A DNA stretch of 61,760 nucleotides from Clostridiales bacterium UBA6386 (GTDB lineage Bacteria > Bacillota > Clostridia > Oscillospirales > Oscillospiraceae): contig DJQM01000066.1 of the NCBI GenBank assembly GCA_002437585.1, forward strand, positions 1-61,760, in the 5' to 3' direction. The notes under the pieces were generated by a model. The model did no database searches, had not been told where the DNA came from, and worked only from the letters and a program-made list of their open reading frames with translations. Position 1 is the stretch's first letter. Each line of letters starts with the position of its first letter. Both the position numbers and the translations under genes were made by a program. Shown piece after piece: positions 43,428 through 52,623 of the stretch.

Positions 43428-44976
43428 GCTCCTGCTGGTATTGACTCTGATCCTGAGCCTGAGCCTTCCGGCGGCAGCGGCCGCCCAGGAGAGCGCGCTC
43501 TCCGGCGGCGACATCCTGCTGCTGCACAGCCAAAGCCTGGACGAAGATGACCTTATCAATCTGCGTCTGCTTGCGGATGCGGCCACCGCCCTGGGAAGAA
43601 GCCTGGATCTGGCGGAGCCTGGGGAAGGCGTGACCCACCTGAAAGACTACAAGCTGGTGATCTGCTATGACCTGGAGGCAGACCCCATTCTGGGCAGACG
43701 GCTGCTGGACAGTCAGACGAAGCTCTTGGCACTGGGAGGCGAGCTGATCTGCTCCCTCAGCCCTGCCCAGGCACTCTCCAACGCCGGAGACAACGGCGTG
43801 CTGACGGCTGCCTTTTCCGGCGGGGAGGATTACGGCGCGATCGTCAGTCTGCCAAGGACCTTGTACCGCCTGGAGGGGGACTATCAGAGCGGCAGCCTGG
43901 AAGCACTGACGGGCACCGTGCCCTTCTGCGCGGGAGATGACAGTCTGCGCTATATCCCCCTGACGGACATGTCCGCCGACCTGACCCGGGCGGCACTGAT
44001 GTGGGCGCTTTCGGAATTTCTGTGGGAGTACGGCGGACAACCCCCTCAGCGGGGGCAGTACTGGGTGCTGGATAACGTGTATGCCTACATGCCTGCCCAG
44101 GAGCTTCTGAGCAAAATAGAGCAGCTGGCGGAGGTGAAGATTCCCTTCGTTATCAGCGTGAATCCCACCTTCCAGAACGGGGACTATCCTGCCATGGGTC
44201 AGTTCTGCCAGGTTCTGCGCTACGCCCAGACTGTGGGGGGAGCCGTCATTCTGCGGGTGCCGGAGCTGCGCGCGAAAATTTCCGACTGGGCAACCTTCAG
44301 CACCCGGATGACCGAGGCGGTGACTGCCCTGACAGATCACGGGGTGTACCCCCTGGGCTATGACGTGCCCTACAGCTGGCTGTGGGAGGAAGATGCCCTG
44401 ACCTGGATGCGCCGGAGCCGGACGGTGTTCCTCCACGCGGACGAGGCGCAGGCGAACTTCACCCGGCAGACCCGGCGGAACATCGCCTACGACAACTACA
44501 ACAATCTGATTTTCCCGGTGCTGGATCTGGCGAAGGGCGGACAGAACACCGTCCTCCAGTTCCCGGCAGCCCAGCGGATCCCCGCTTCCGTCTCGGCACG
44601 GGAGCTGGAAGCAAACCTTCAGCGGGTGAAAAACAACCGGAATTCCTACTACAGCCTTTGGGACAGCGACCAGTCCCTCTGGGCGGATAACCTGCACCTG
44701 AGCTACCACGCAGACGCCGTGACATTGAACGATGAGCTGCAAAGCCTGCGCTACACCCCGGAGCCTTACGAGGAAAACTATGATTACCACCGGAACATGC
44801 TCACCCGGTTCACCGTCAGCATTCAGAACGAGAGCCACTTCCTCATTGGTCTTGTGACGGTGGTGACGGTGCTGTTCCTGGGGATGATTCTCTATGCCCG
44901 GGTGCAGGCGAGAAAATACTTTTTCTACCCCCGGGAGAAGGGGGAAAAGCAGTCTGAGGAAAAAGGGGGAAAATGA
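43375..44976 (+). CDS. DUF2334-type secreted membrane-anchored protein (YdaL-like)
   Basis: This 533-residue protein has a signal sequence (LLLVLTLILSLSLPAAAAA), an outer domain and a C-terminal TM helix (HFLIGLVTVVTVLFLGMILYA) with a basic tail. From about residue 220, YWVLDNVYAYMPAQELLSKIEQLAEVKIPFVISVNPT resembles DUF2334, a NodB-like deacetylase relative. The usual DD metal pair reads DN, so activity is uncertain. The start at 43375 has GAGGGG upstream and overlaps the previous gene by 53 bp. YdaL/DUF2334 proteins accompany the synthase in yda/pss-type loci. Confidence 0.65.
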   Translation: MPLNSSGKWTASFSTTCKLLLVLTLILSLSLPAAAAAQESALSGGDILLLHSQSLDEDDLINLRLLADAATALGRSLDLAEPGEGVTHLKDYKLVICYDLEADPILGRRLLDSQTKLLALGGELICSLSPAQALSNAGDNGVLTAAFSGGEDYGAIVSLPRTLYRLEGDYQSGSLEALTGTVPFCAGDDSLRYIPLTDMSADLTRAALMWALSEFLWEYGGQPPQRGQYWVLDNVYAYMPAQELLSKIEQLAEVKIPFVISVNPTFQNGDYPAMGQFCQVLRYAQTVGGAVILRVPELRAKISDWATFSTRMTEAVTALTDHGVYPLGYDVPYSWLWEEDALTWMRRSRTVFLHADEAQANFTRQTRRNIAYDNYNNLIFPVLDLAKGGQNTVLQFPAAQRIPASVSARELEANLQRVKNNRNSYYSLWDSDQSLWADNLHLSYHADAVTLNDELQSLRYTPEPYEENYDYHRNMLTRFTVSIQNESHFLIGLVTVVTVLFLGMILYARVQARKYFFYPREKGEKQSEEKGGK

Positions 44977-44979
44977 GGG

Positions 44980-46302
44980 ATGTCCTGGATCGACGGTCTG
45001 TCCCTGTATGCCATCTGCGCCATCTGGTCACTGATGATCCTGAATGTGATCCTGTCCATCGGCGGCTTTCTCCACTATATGCGTGTGGAGAAGACCGGCG
45101 GTCGGGTGCCTTTGAAGGAATATCCCATGGTGAGCATCCTGGTGCCCGCCCACAATGAGAGCATTGTGATCTCCCGGACGGTTCGGGCACTGCTTCGCTT
45201 CGACTACCCCAAGGACAAATACGAAATTATTGTCATTAACGACAATTCCACCGACGACACCGAGCAGAAGCTTCAGGCCATTCAGCGGGAGTTTCCTGAC
45301 CGGCGGCTCATGGTGGTATCTACGGATAAGGTGGTGGGCGGCACGGGAAAATCCAACGCCCTGAATATCGGCTTTTCCCTGAGTAAGGGAAGCGTCATCG
45401 CCATTTACGACGCGGACAATACTCCCGAGCCCCAGGCTCTGACCATCCTGGTGGAAAACCTAATGGCCGACCCCAGGCGGGGGGCGGTGATCGGAAAATT
45501 CCGGACGAGGAACCGGAACGCCACCATTCTGACCCGGTTCGTGAACATCGAGACTCTGGCCTACCAGTGCATGAACCAGGCCGGGCGATACTTCTTCTTC
45601 AAGCTGTGTACCATCCCCGGCACAAACTACGTCATTCGCCGGAGCATCATCGAGCAGATCGGCGGCTGGGATCCCAAGGCACTGTCCGAGGACACGGAGA
45701 TCAGCTTCCGGCTCTATCGGATGGGCTACTATATCCAGCATATGCCTTTGGCTGTGACCTGGGAGCAGGAGCCCCATCTGCTGCCCGTCTGGTTCCGGCA
45801 GCGAACCCGGTGGGCCAAGGGAAATCTCTATGTGCTGGTGAAAAATTTCAAGTACGCCTTCGACCCCCAGGCGGGGAAAATGCGGCTGGACGTGATTTAC
45901 TACCTGATCGTCTACATTCTGATGCTCTCGGCTCTCGTGATTTCCGACGCGGTGTTTTTCACGGGCATTCTGGGCTTTACCCATGTGACGCTGGGCGGCT
46001 TTTCGACGCTTTTGTGGGTGATGGCCATTTTGGTGTTCGTGGTGAATATCATGCTGACCCTGGTGACGGAGAAAAACGAGTTCACCCTGGAATCCGCCGC
46101 CCTGGCTCTTCTCATGCTCTTCACCTATTCCAAGCTCTGGGTATTTGTGGTGGTGAAGGCACTGTGGATGTCCGTTTCCGACGCGGTGGCGGGCAAGCAG
46201 GCGGTCTGGGACAAAACCGTCCGCTATGAGGAAAAGGCCTCGGACGAGGTGGATGACGCGGTGCTGGAGGATATGATCCGCACCGGACTGCATAAGAAGT
46301 GA
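44980..46302 (+). CDS. Processive family 2 glycosyltransferase (polysaccharide synthase)
   Basis: This 440-residue membrane GT2 is of the cellulose/chitin/PNAG synthase class. An N-terminal TM (8-30) is followed by the catalytic domain, with YPMVSILVPAHNE, Asp88 (INDNSTDD), the DxD of YDADN (144-146), the catalytic SED (236-238), and the product-binding QRTRW (274-278). Three or four TM helices follow. There is no C-terminal PilZ domain, unlike BcsA. It is expected to polymerise a UDP-HexNAc at the membrane and push the chain out, together with the BcsB-like partner next door. It corresponds to YdaM/PssC. Confidence 0.85.
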   Translation: MSWIDGLSLYAICAIWSLMILNVILSIGGFLHYMRVEKTGGRVPLKEYPMVSILVPAHNESIVISRTVRALLRFDYPKDKYEIIVINDNSTDDTEQKLQAIQREFPDRRLMVVSTDKVVGGTGKSNALNIGFSLSKGSVIAIYDADNTPEPQALTILVENLMADPRRGAVIGKFRTRNRNATILTRFVNIETLAYQCMNQAGRYFFFKLCTIPGTNYVIRRSIIEQIGGWDPKALSEDTEISFRLYRMGYYIQHMPLAVTWEQEPHLLPVWFRQRTRWAKGNLYVLVKNFKYAFDPQAGKMRLDVIYYLIVYILMLSALVISDAVFFTGILGFTHVTLGGFSTLLWVMAILVFVVNIMLTLVTEKNEFTLESAALALLMLFTYSKLWVFVVVKALWMSVSDAVAGKQAVWDKTVRYEEKASDEVDDAVLEDMIRTGLHKK

Positions 46303-46316
46303 AAGGAGATGGGGAT

Positions 46317-48530
46317 ATGAACCGGTTTCAGAAAGCACTTTCTCTGACCCTGACGGCGGTGCTGCTGGCGTGTCTGCTGCCCCTGGGGGCAATGGCGGAC
46401 ACGGTGGACGAGACGACCCCCACGGAGGTTCAGGAAATTCAGGAGGGTACCAGCCAGGAGCTTTTGGACGCGGTGATGGACACCAATCCGGAGGACGCGG
46501 GCGCGCCGATCCTTCAGGAGCCGGAGCACCCGGCTTCCCCCTACACCAAGGAATTTACTTACACCGAGGATGTACTGCTCAGCGGCATCTTTGATACCAA
46601 CCAGTTCTATTTCCGGGTGCGCCCCTACTGGGACACCCAGTATGCCTATGCCCGGATCCAGTACACCCTGAGCCAGCTCATCGGCGAGGGGCCTGCCAGC
46701 CTGACCTTCTCGGTGAACAACAAGCCCGTGTATTCCTGCAAGGTGGCCTATACCGACGGCCAGCAGCAGATCCTCTACGTCCCCATTCCGTTGGATTTGC
46801 TGAACACCGGCTACAACAGCTTCGGCGTCACCGGCTATGTGCGCATTTATGACGACGAGGGCTGCATTGACGACCTGACGGGAGCCAACTGGGTGCGCAT
46901 CGAAGAAAGCTCTTTTGTGACCGTGGGCTATGACGTGGTGGACTCCCGGAACGAAATTCAGTGGTACCCCTACCCCTTCCTGTCCACCACCGACGAAACC
47001 GGCAGCCGCACCGCCGTGGCGGTGTCCGATGCCGTGAACGAGGGAGAGCTGGCGGCGGCGCTGCTTCTGCGGGCCGATCTGTCCGCGGAAACCGACGGGG
47101 AGGACGAGATTACCCTGACCACCCTTTCTCAGGCGGAGGATTTTGACAAAAAAGTGGTGGTGTCTCTGGTGGAAAATCTGCCGGAGGACTTGAAAAGCCA
47201 CCTGCAAAACGGCGGGGAGAGCCTGACCGACCGGGCGGCCATCCGCGCCTTTGGCACGGGGGAAGACCGGACGCTGCTGATTGCCTCCGCTGACGAAGAC
47301 TGCCTCATGGAGGCGGCCAGACTGCTGGTGGACGAGAGCCGGGTGCTTCAGGAGAGCAAAACCATCACCTATGTGGAGCGGGGAGCCAGCCAGCTGATGC
47401 TGGACGCTTTGAGCTACGGCAGCGACAGCCAGATCTACACCCTGCAAAGTCTGGCGGGCGGCGGCCTGAGCTATGTGGGTCCCTTCCACCAGGAGAAGAC
47501 CATTTTCCTGCCCTTCTCCGGAGGCTATGTACTCTCCGGCACCGGCAAGATCGACCTGAGCTTCCGCTACAGCGAGAATCTGGATTTTACCCGATCCCTG
47601 GTGACGGTTTACTGGGGAAGCACCCCGGTGGCCAGCAAGAAGCTGACCCGGGAGAACGCCGGCGGGGATACCTTAAGCTTCTCCCTGCCCTCGGACGTGG
47701 TGGGCGCCACCGCCGGAAGCATTCAGGTCGCCTTCGACCTGGAGCTGCCGGATCTGTTCTGCACCCCTCGGATGGACGAAATGCCCTGGGCTTATGTGGC
47801 GGAAACCTCTACCTTCTACCTGCCTGTGGGCAAGACCGGACGGCTGTCCTTCGACAACCAGCCCGCGCCCTTTGAGATGAGCAACCGGTTCAACGCCCTG
47901 ACGGTGGTGGTTCCCGAGAACATGACCCGGACGGAGCTGAATACCCTGGGTCAGGTGACGGCTCTGTACGGCGTGAACATCAGTGCCTACGGAGACATTC
48001 AGGCCGTCCGGGCAGGCGATTTCGATGAAAACACCGACCGGAACCTGATCGTGCTGGGGACTTATCAGGATAACGCGCTGCTCAGAACCCTCAACGACCG
48101 GCTGTCCTTCCGGTATACCCAGGACGGCACCGGCTTTGCCAGCAACGAAAGCCAGATTTTGTCCCAGGATTACGCCCGGCGCATCGGCGTTATGCAGCTG
48201 CTGCCCTCGCCCTATGGGGAGGATCGCTCCATTCTGGCGGTGTGCGCCGCCGGAGCCGAGGCCATGAGCCGGATGGGGGAGTATCTGCAAAAGGACGAGA
48301 ACACCTGGAAGCTGAAGGAGGACGCGGTGATCTTCGACCCCAACGGGGAAATCCACACCTATCGCTTCCTCCAGGACACGGCGGCACAGACCCCGGATCT
48401 GAAGGAATTTGTGAAGAACAACAAGGACACCGTACTCTTCGCCGTGGCGGCGGTTTCCGCTATGGCACTGTTCCTGCTGGCGGTGATCCTGGTGCTGGTG
48501 CGCATCTATCTGAACCGCCGAAAGGATTAA
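46317..48530 (+). CDS. BcsB-like exopolysaccharide export subunit (YdaN-like)
   Basis: This 737-residue protein has a signal peptide (ALSLTLTAVLLACLLPLGAMA), a large outer region with alternating beta-sandwich and flavodoxin-like parts as in cellulose synthase regulatory subunit BcsB, and one C-terminal TM helix (TVLFAVAAVSAMALFLLAVILVLVRIYL) with a basic end. BcsB-type proteins guide the nascent chain leaving the synthase. ATG 46317 follows AAGGAG; an in-frame start further upstream would lie inside the synthase gene. Adjacent to the synthase as in bcsAB and ydaMN. Confidence 0.75.
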   Translation: MNRFQKALSLTLTAVLLACLLPLGAMADTVDETTPTEVQEIQEGTSQELLDAVMDTNPEDAGAPILQEPEHPASPYTKEFTYTEDVLLSGIFDTNQFYFRVRPYWDTQYAYARIQYTLSQLIGEGPASLTFSVNNKPVYSCKVAYTDGQQQILYVPIPLDLLNTGYNSFGVTGYVRIYDDEGCIDDLTGANWVRIEESSFVTVGYDVVDSRNEIQWYPYPFLSTTDETGSRTAVAVSDAVNEGELAAALLLRADLSAETDGEDEITLTTLSQAEDFDKKVVVSLVENLPEDLKSHLQNGGESLTDRAAIRAFGTGEDRTLLIASADEDCLMEAARLLVDESRVLQESKTITYVERGASQLMLDALSYGSDSQIYTLQSLAGGGLSYVGPFHQEKTIFLPFSGGYVLSGTGKIDLSFRYSENLDFTRSLVTVYWGSTPVASKKLTRENAGGDTLSFSLPSDVVGATAGSIQVAFDLELPDLFCTPRMDEMPWAYVAETSTFYLPVGKTGRLSFDNQPAPFEMSNRFNALTVVVPENMTRTELNTLGQVTALYGVNISAYGDIQAVRAGDFDENTDRNLIVLGTYQDNALLRTLNDRLSFRYTQDGTGFASNESQILSQDYARRIGVMQLLPSPYGEDRSILAVCAAGAEAMSRMGEYLQKDENTWKLKEDAVIFDPNGEIHTYRFLQDTAAQTPDLKEFVKNNKDTVLFAVAAVSAMALFLLAVILVLVRIYLNRRKD

Positions 48531-48532
48531 GA

Positions 48533-49645
48533 ATGAGAACGAAAAAAGTCATGCTGGTCTTCGGCACCCGGCCGGAAGCCATCAAAATGTGCCCGCTGGT
48601 GCGGGAGCTGAAGGCAAGGCCGGACTTTGAGACCCGGGTCTGCGTCACCGGCCAGCATCGGGAGATGCTGGAGCAGGTGCTGGCGTGCTTTCGGGTGAAG
48701 CCCGACTATGACCTTGCCATCATGGGGCCGGGACAGACTCTATTTGACATTACCCGGAAAATTCTTGACGGCATGAAGCCGATTCTGGAGAAGGAGAAGC
48801 CCCAGGCGGTGCTGGTGCATGGGGACACCTCCACGGCCTTTGCCGCGGGACTGGCCGCCTTCTATCTGGGGCTGCCGGTGGGGCATGTGGAGGCGGGGCT
48901 TCGCACCTACGACATCACAGCCCCCTTCCCGGAGGAATTCAACCGCCAGGCGGTGGACAGCCTGTCCACCTGGTTCTTTGCCCCCACCGGAGGGGCAAGA
49001 GAGGCGCTTCTCCGGGAGCGCAAGAACCCTGACAGAATCTACGTCACCGGCAACACCTCCATCGACGCCCTCCAGCAGACCGTCCGGCGGGACTATACCC
49101 ACCCGGAGCTGGCCTGGGCCAAGGAGAATGGATCCCGGTTCGTGCTGCTCACCGCCCACCGGCGGGAGAATCTGGGAGAGCCGATGCTGGACATTTTCCG
49201 GGGCATTCGCCGGGTTCTGGAGGAGCATCCGGAGGTGCGGGTGCTCTACCCCATCCATAAAAACCCCCTGGTTCGCCAGGCGGCGGAGCAGGTTTTCTCT
49301 GGGGAAGACCGCCTGCGGCTCATGGAACCCCTGGACGTGCTGGATTTTCACAACTTTATGGCGCAAGCCGACCTGATCCTCACGGACAGCGGCGGCATTC
49401 AGGAGGAGGCTCCCGCTCTGGGCAAGCCCGTTCTGGTGCTGAGGAACACCACCGAGCGGCCGGAGGGCGTGGCGGCGGGAACCCTGAAGCTGGTGGGCAC
49501 CCGGGAGGAGGACGTGTACCGGCAGTTCAAGAGCCTGCTGGAAAACGAGGCGGAATACCGGCGCATGGCTACCGCCTCCAACCCCTACGGCGACGGAACG
49601 GCCAGCCGTCAGATCGCCGATGCCTTGACCCGGGAGCTGGGCTGA
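48533..49645 (+). CDS. wecB: UDP-N-acetylglucosamine 2-epimerase (non-hydrolysing)
   Basis: This 370-residue cytoplasmic enzyme converts UDP-GlcNAc to UDP-ManNAc. Family motifs are all present: FGTRPEAIKMCPLV, VHGDTSTAFAAGLAAF, GHVEAGLRTYD, PEEFNRQ, VTGNTSIDAL, LTAHRRENLGEP, YPIHKNP and LTDSGGIQEEAPALGKPVLVLRNTTERPE. ATG 48533 is two bases after the previous stop. Its location inside a synthase operon indicates that ManNAc is a building block. This fits the Listeria Pss polymer, whose backbone is poly-ManNAc. Confidence 0.93.
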   Translation: MRTKKVMLVFGTRPEAIKMCPLVRELKARPDFETRVCVTGQHREMLEQVLACFRVKPDYDLAIMGPGQTLFDITRKILDGMKPILEKEKPQAVLVHGDTSTAFAAGLAAFYLGLPVGHVEAGLRTYDITAPFPEEFNRQAVDSLSTWFFAPTGGAREALLRERKNPDRIYVTGNTSIDALQQTVRRDYTHPELAWAKENGSRFVLLTAHRRENLGEPMLDIFRGIRRVLEEHPEVRVLYPIHKNPLVRQAAEQVFSGEDRLRLMEPLDVLDFHNFMAQADLILTDSGGIQEEAPALGKPVLVLRNTTERPEGVAAGTLKLVGTREEDVYRQFKSLLENEAEYRRMATASNPYGDGTASRQIADALTRELG

Positions 49646-49646
49646 C

Positions 49647-52598
49647 ATGAAAGAGAATCCAACCTTACGGCAGCAGAATCTGGCTGCCCTTGCCCTGGCG
49701 GTCATCGGCCTGCTGGGCTGTGTGATGATTTTGTTCCTGCCGCCCCGGCCAACCATGGCGGACACGGGACTCTATAGCCTGGTTTTGCCCCAGCTGGGGC
49801 TGACCCAGGGAAGCACCCAGGGAGTTTTTGCCGGAACGGGCATCCCCTGGGGCAGTTTGCTGCAATGGACATCCGGCCCCAGCCTGGTGTACCCGGCTGC
49901 CCTGGCGCAGCTTCTGGCCTTCGGCGGGGAGGTATCGCTGACCCTTTTGGCCGGAATCCTGGCGGTACTCTATGCCATCGCCCTGTTTTTCCTGTGCAAG
50001 GCTCTGTGCGCCCGGTTCGGAGGCTGGGGAATGCTGGCGTCAAGCCTGTGGGCATTGGCCGGTATCTGCGGGAATTATGTGCTTTATTTTGCCTCCCTCT
50101 ATGCCTGGGGGTGGCTTTTGGTGACGGCAACGGCCTTTGCCGCCGCGGCCTTCCGGGGCATGGCTCTTCTGCGGCAGGGCGTAGGGGGCAAAACCGTGTG
50201 GCTTCCCCTGTGGCTGACGGGGCTGCTGCTGCTCACGGCCAGTGAGCTGTGCGTCGTGCTGCTTTTGCCGGTTCTGGGGCTGTTTTTCCGGCAGGCACTT
50301 TCCGCGGAGAAGGTGCGCCGCGGGAAGGCTCTGGCGGTGCTGGCGGCGGCGGTGCTTACCCTGTGCGCCGGACGCTTTGCCCTGGAAAACGGCCAGATTT
50401 TCAACCAAACCAACCTGTATCACAGCTTTTTTGACGGTCTTCTGACCCTTTCCCCTGACCCGGAGCAGACCCTCCGGGACTTTGAACTGGACGAAAACCT
50501 CCTTCAGGATGTGGGAAAATCCGCGTATTTACCTGAGGAGGACTACTATATTTCCCCCAACGCAGATCGGGCGGCGGAAATTCTTGACCATCTCAGCTAT
50601 GGACGGATCGCCGCCTACTATCTGCGCCATCCGGGCCTGCTTTCCGCCATGGCGGGAAAGCTCCTGGAAACCGGCGGTCATGTGGACGTGGGTCTGTGTG
50701 TCTGCACCGAAGGAACTCCGGTGCCACGGGGAGACTACTGGGATTTGCTCCGGAGCTTCCTGTTTTCCGGCACCGGAAAATTCCTGGCGGTGTCGGTGCT
50801 GTGCGCCCTTGTGGGGCTGGGTGCCTGCCTGAAGAAGAAAACCGCCTGGGGGCTTCCCGGACTGCTGCTTCCCTTGTGCGGCGGACTCTGGCTTCTGGCG
50901 GCTATCCTGGGCTGCGGCCTGGCGGAGGGAGAGCGGAACCGGATCGGCTTTCAGCTGCTTTTCGACGGCCAGCTTGTGTATCTTCTGACCCTTTCGGGGC
51001 TGGCCGTCACCGGCCTGTTCCGGACGGTGGTTTATTCGCCCCTGAGTGCCAGAACGACCCCGGAGCCGGTTTTCCCGGCGGAAGGCTATGTGCCCTTCCG
51101 GGTACCGGCCTGGACGGTAAAGGCCAGGGCAAAGCTGTCTGCCATTTGGGAAGACCCCAGGGCTTTTTCCCGATGGATGGCCTTCCTCTGCCTGACCGTC
51201 ATGGTGCTGGTGCTCTATGTGCCCCGGTTCGGTGCCTACAACAACGGCGACTTCGGCCGGATGATGGACGCCATGGGTCTGGTGCATACCCCGGAGAACT
51301 ATTTCCACCCGGAGACCCAGTACCAGAAGGTCATTGAGGGTTACGACTATCTGGAGCCTTACGACTGGACAAGAATCCGACCCGGCAAAATGGAGCTGAC
51401 CCAGAGCTGGCTTTCCGCGCTCATGCGGGTGCTCTATGACCTGGCGGGGGTGCCCTTCTCCACGGCCATTCTGGCACTGTTTCACCTGTTGACCCTGAGC
51501 CTGTGTGTTTATGCGCTGCTGACGGCTCTTTACCGGCAGTGGGGCAAGGGGGCGGCCACGGTGGGGGGAATCGGATATCTGCTTTTCTTCTGCGGCAGCT
51601 ACAACCTAGGCTGGCTCAATTCCCTCTACGGCGAGGGCATTGCCTTTGTAGGGCTGATGCTGGTGCTGGCGTCCAGCGCGAAGACCATCCAGGCGCAGAC
51701 CGCCTCCGAACGCCGGTGGGGACTGGTGCTGCTGGGCTTCTCCTGCGTATATCTGGCCTGCGCCAAAGCCCAGTACGCGGTTCTGGCACCGGTGCTGCTT
51801 TTGTGGTGGGCGGTGCTGGCGATCTCCACGGCGGAGGGCATGAAGAAAAAGCTGATCTCCGTCGGCGCGGCGGTGCTGGTGACGGCTCTGCTAGGCTCCT
51901 ACGCTCTGGGCGTTTACGGCAATAACGAATCCATTTCCTCTCAGGACACCCTCTACAGCGGCCTGATGAACGGCATTCTTCTCTACGCCGACGACCCGGA
52001 GGAAGCCCTGGAGGATCTGGGGCTGGATCCCGGCCTGATCGCCGACAAGGGCAAGCACCCCTATCTTCCCAAGGAAGACTATTACTGCCCGCCCAGAACG
52101 GAAAAGGCGGAGGAGCTTCTTTACAGCAAGGTCAGCTCCACCAAATACCTTGCGTGGTACTTAAAGCATCCCAAGGCCTTCTGGCATCTGTTGGATGACA
52201 CGGCAAGCTACGCGGCAGACCCCATGCCGGACTTCAATCTGTATATCGGGGAGACCAATGTGGGGACTCACCGGACAGTGAACAAATGGAACCTCTGGGC
52301 GCAAATGCGTCCGAATCTGCTGCCCCGGCGGTTTGCGGGCTATCTTCTGCTCTTTGGCCTTCCGGCAATTGCCGCGCTGATGACCATTTTCCGGAAGGGA
52401 GCCGGCAGAAGACGAAAGCTCTACGCCGGACTGCTGCTGGTGCTGCTGGCCATCGGCGCCATGCAGTACCCCCTGCCCATGGTGGGAAACGGCCGCTCCG
52501 ACCCCATCAAGCAGCTGTATCTGTTCCGGGAGGTCACGGATTTTACCTATCTGTTTCTGCTGACCTGGGCTTCCGCCCGGATGACAAGGCGCAAATAA
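49647..52598 (+). CDS. Tandem-duplicated GT-C-like membrane protein
   Basis: This 983-residue, about 20-helix protein is made of two homologous halves. Equivalent stretches are NLYHSFFDGLLTLSPDPEQ (near 254) and DTLYSGLMNGILLYADDPEE (near 767), then YLPEEDYY versus YLPKEDYY, and YYLRHPGLL versus WYLKHPKAF. The second half has FGAYNNGDFGRMMD after its first helix and WLNSLYGEGIAFVGLML, as in gene 1 (40969). This is the likely WsfD-like GT-C fold, where an acidic residue in the first outer loop is catalytic. A half-to-half fusion is unusual. It is predicted to add side-chain sugars from a lipid carrier on the outer face. ATG one base after the epimerase stop. Confidence 0.65.
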   Translation: MKENPTLRQQNLAALALAVIGLLGCVMILFLPPRPTMADTGLYSLVLPQLGLTQGSTQGVFAGTGIPWGSLLQWTSGPSLVYPAALAQLLAFGGEVSLTLLAGILAVLYAIALFFLCKALCARFGGWGMLASSLWALAGICGNYVLYFASLYAWGWLLVTATAFAAAAFRGMALLRQGVGGKTVWLPLWLTGLLLLTASELCVVLLLPVLGLFFRQALSAEKVRRGKALAVLAAAVLTLCAGRFALENGQIFNQTNLYHSFFDGLLTLSPDPEQTLRDFELDENLLQDVGKSAYLPEEDYYISPNADRAAEILDHLSYGRIAAYYLRHPGLLSAMAGKLLETGGHVDVGLCVCTEGTPVPRGDYWDLLRSFLFSGTGKFLAVSVLCALVGLGACLKKKTAWGLPGLLLPLCGGLWLLAAILGCGLAEGERNRIGFQLLFDGQLVYLLTLSGLAVTGLFRTVVYSPLSARTTPEPVFPAEGYVPFRVPAWTVKARAKLSAIWEDPRAFSRWMAFLCLTVMVLVLYVPRFGAYNNGDFGRMMDAMGLVHTPENYFHPETQYQKVIEGYDYLEPYDWTRIRPGKMELTQSWLSALMRVLYDLAGVPFSTAILALFHLLTLSLCVYALLTALYRQWGKGAATVGGIGYLLFFCGSYNLGWLNSLYGEGIAFVGLMLVLASSAKTIQAQTASERRWGLVLLGFSCVYLACAKAQYAVLAPVLLLWWAVLAISTAEGMKKKLISVGAAVLVTALLGSYALGVYGNNESISSQDTLYSGLMNGILLYADDPEEALEDLGLDPGLIADKGKHPYLPKEDYYCPPRTEKAEELLYSKVSSTKYLAWYLKHPKAFWHLLDDTASYAADPMPDFNLYIGETNVGTHRTVNKWNLWAQMRPNLLPRRFAGYLLLFGLPAIAALMTIFRKGAGRRRKLYAGLLLVLLAIGAMQYPLPMVGNGRSDPIKQLYLFREVTDFTYLFLLTWASARMTRRK

Positions 52599-52623
52599 CT
52601 TCATTCAAGAAAGGCACGATATC

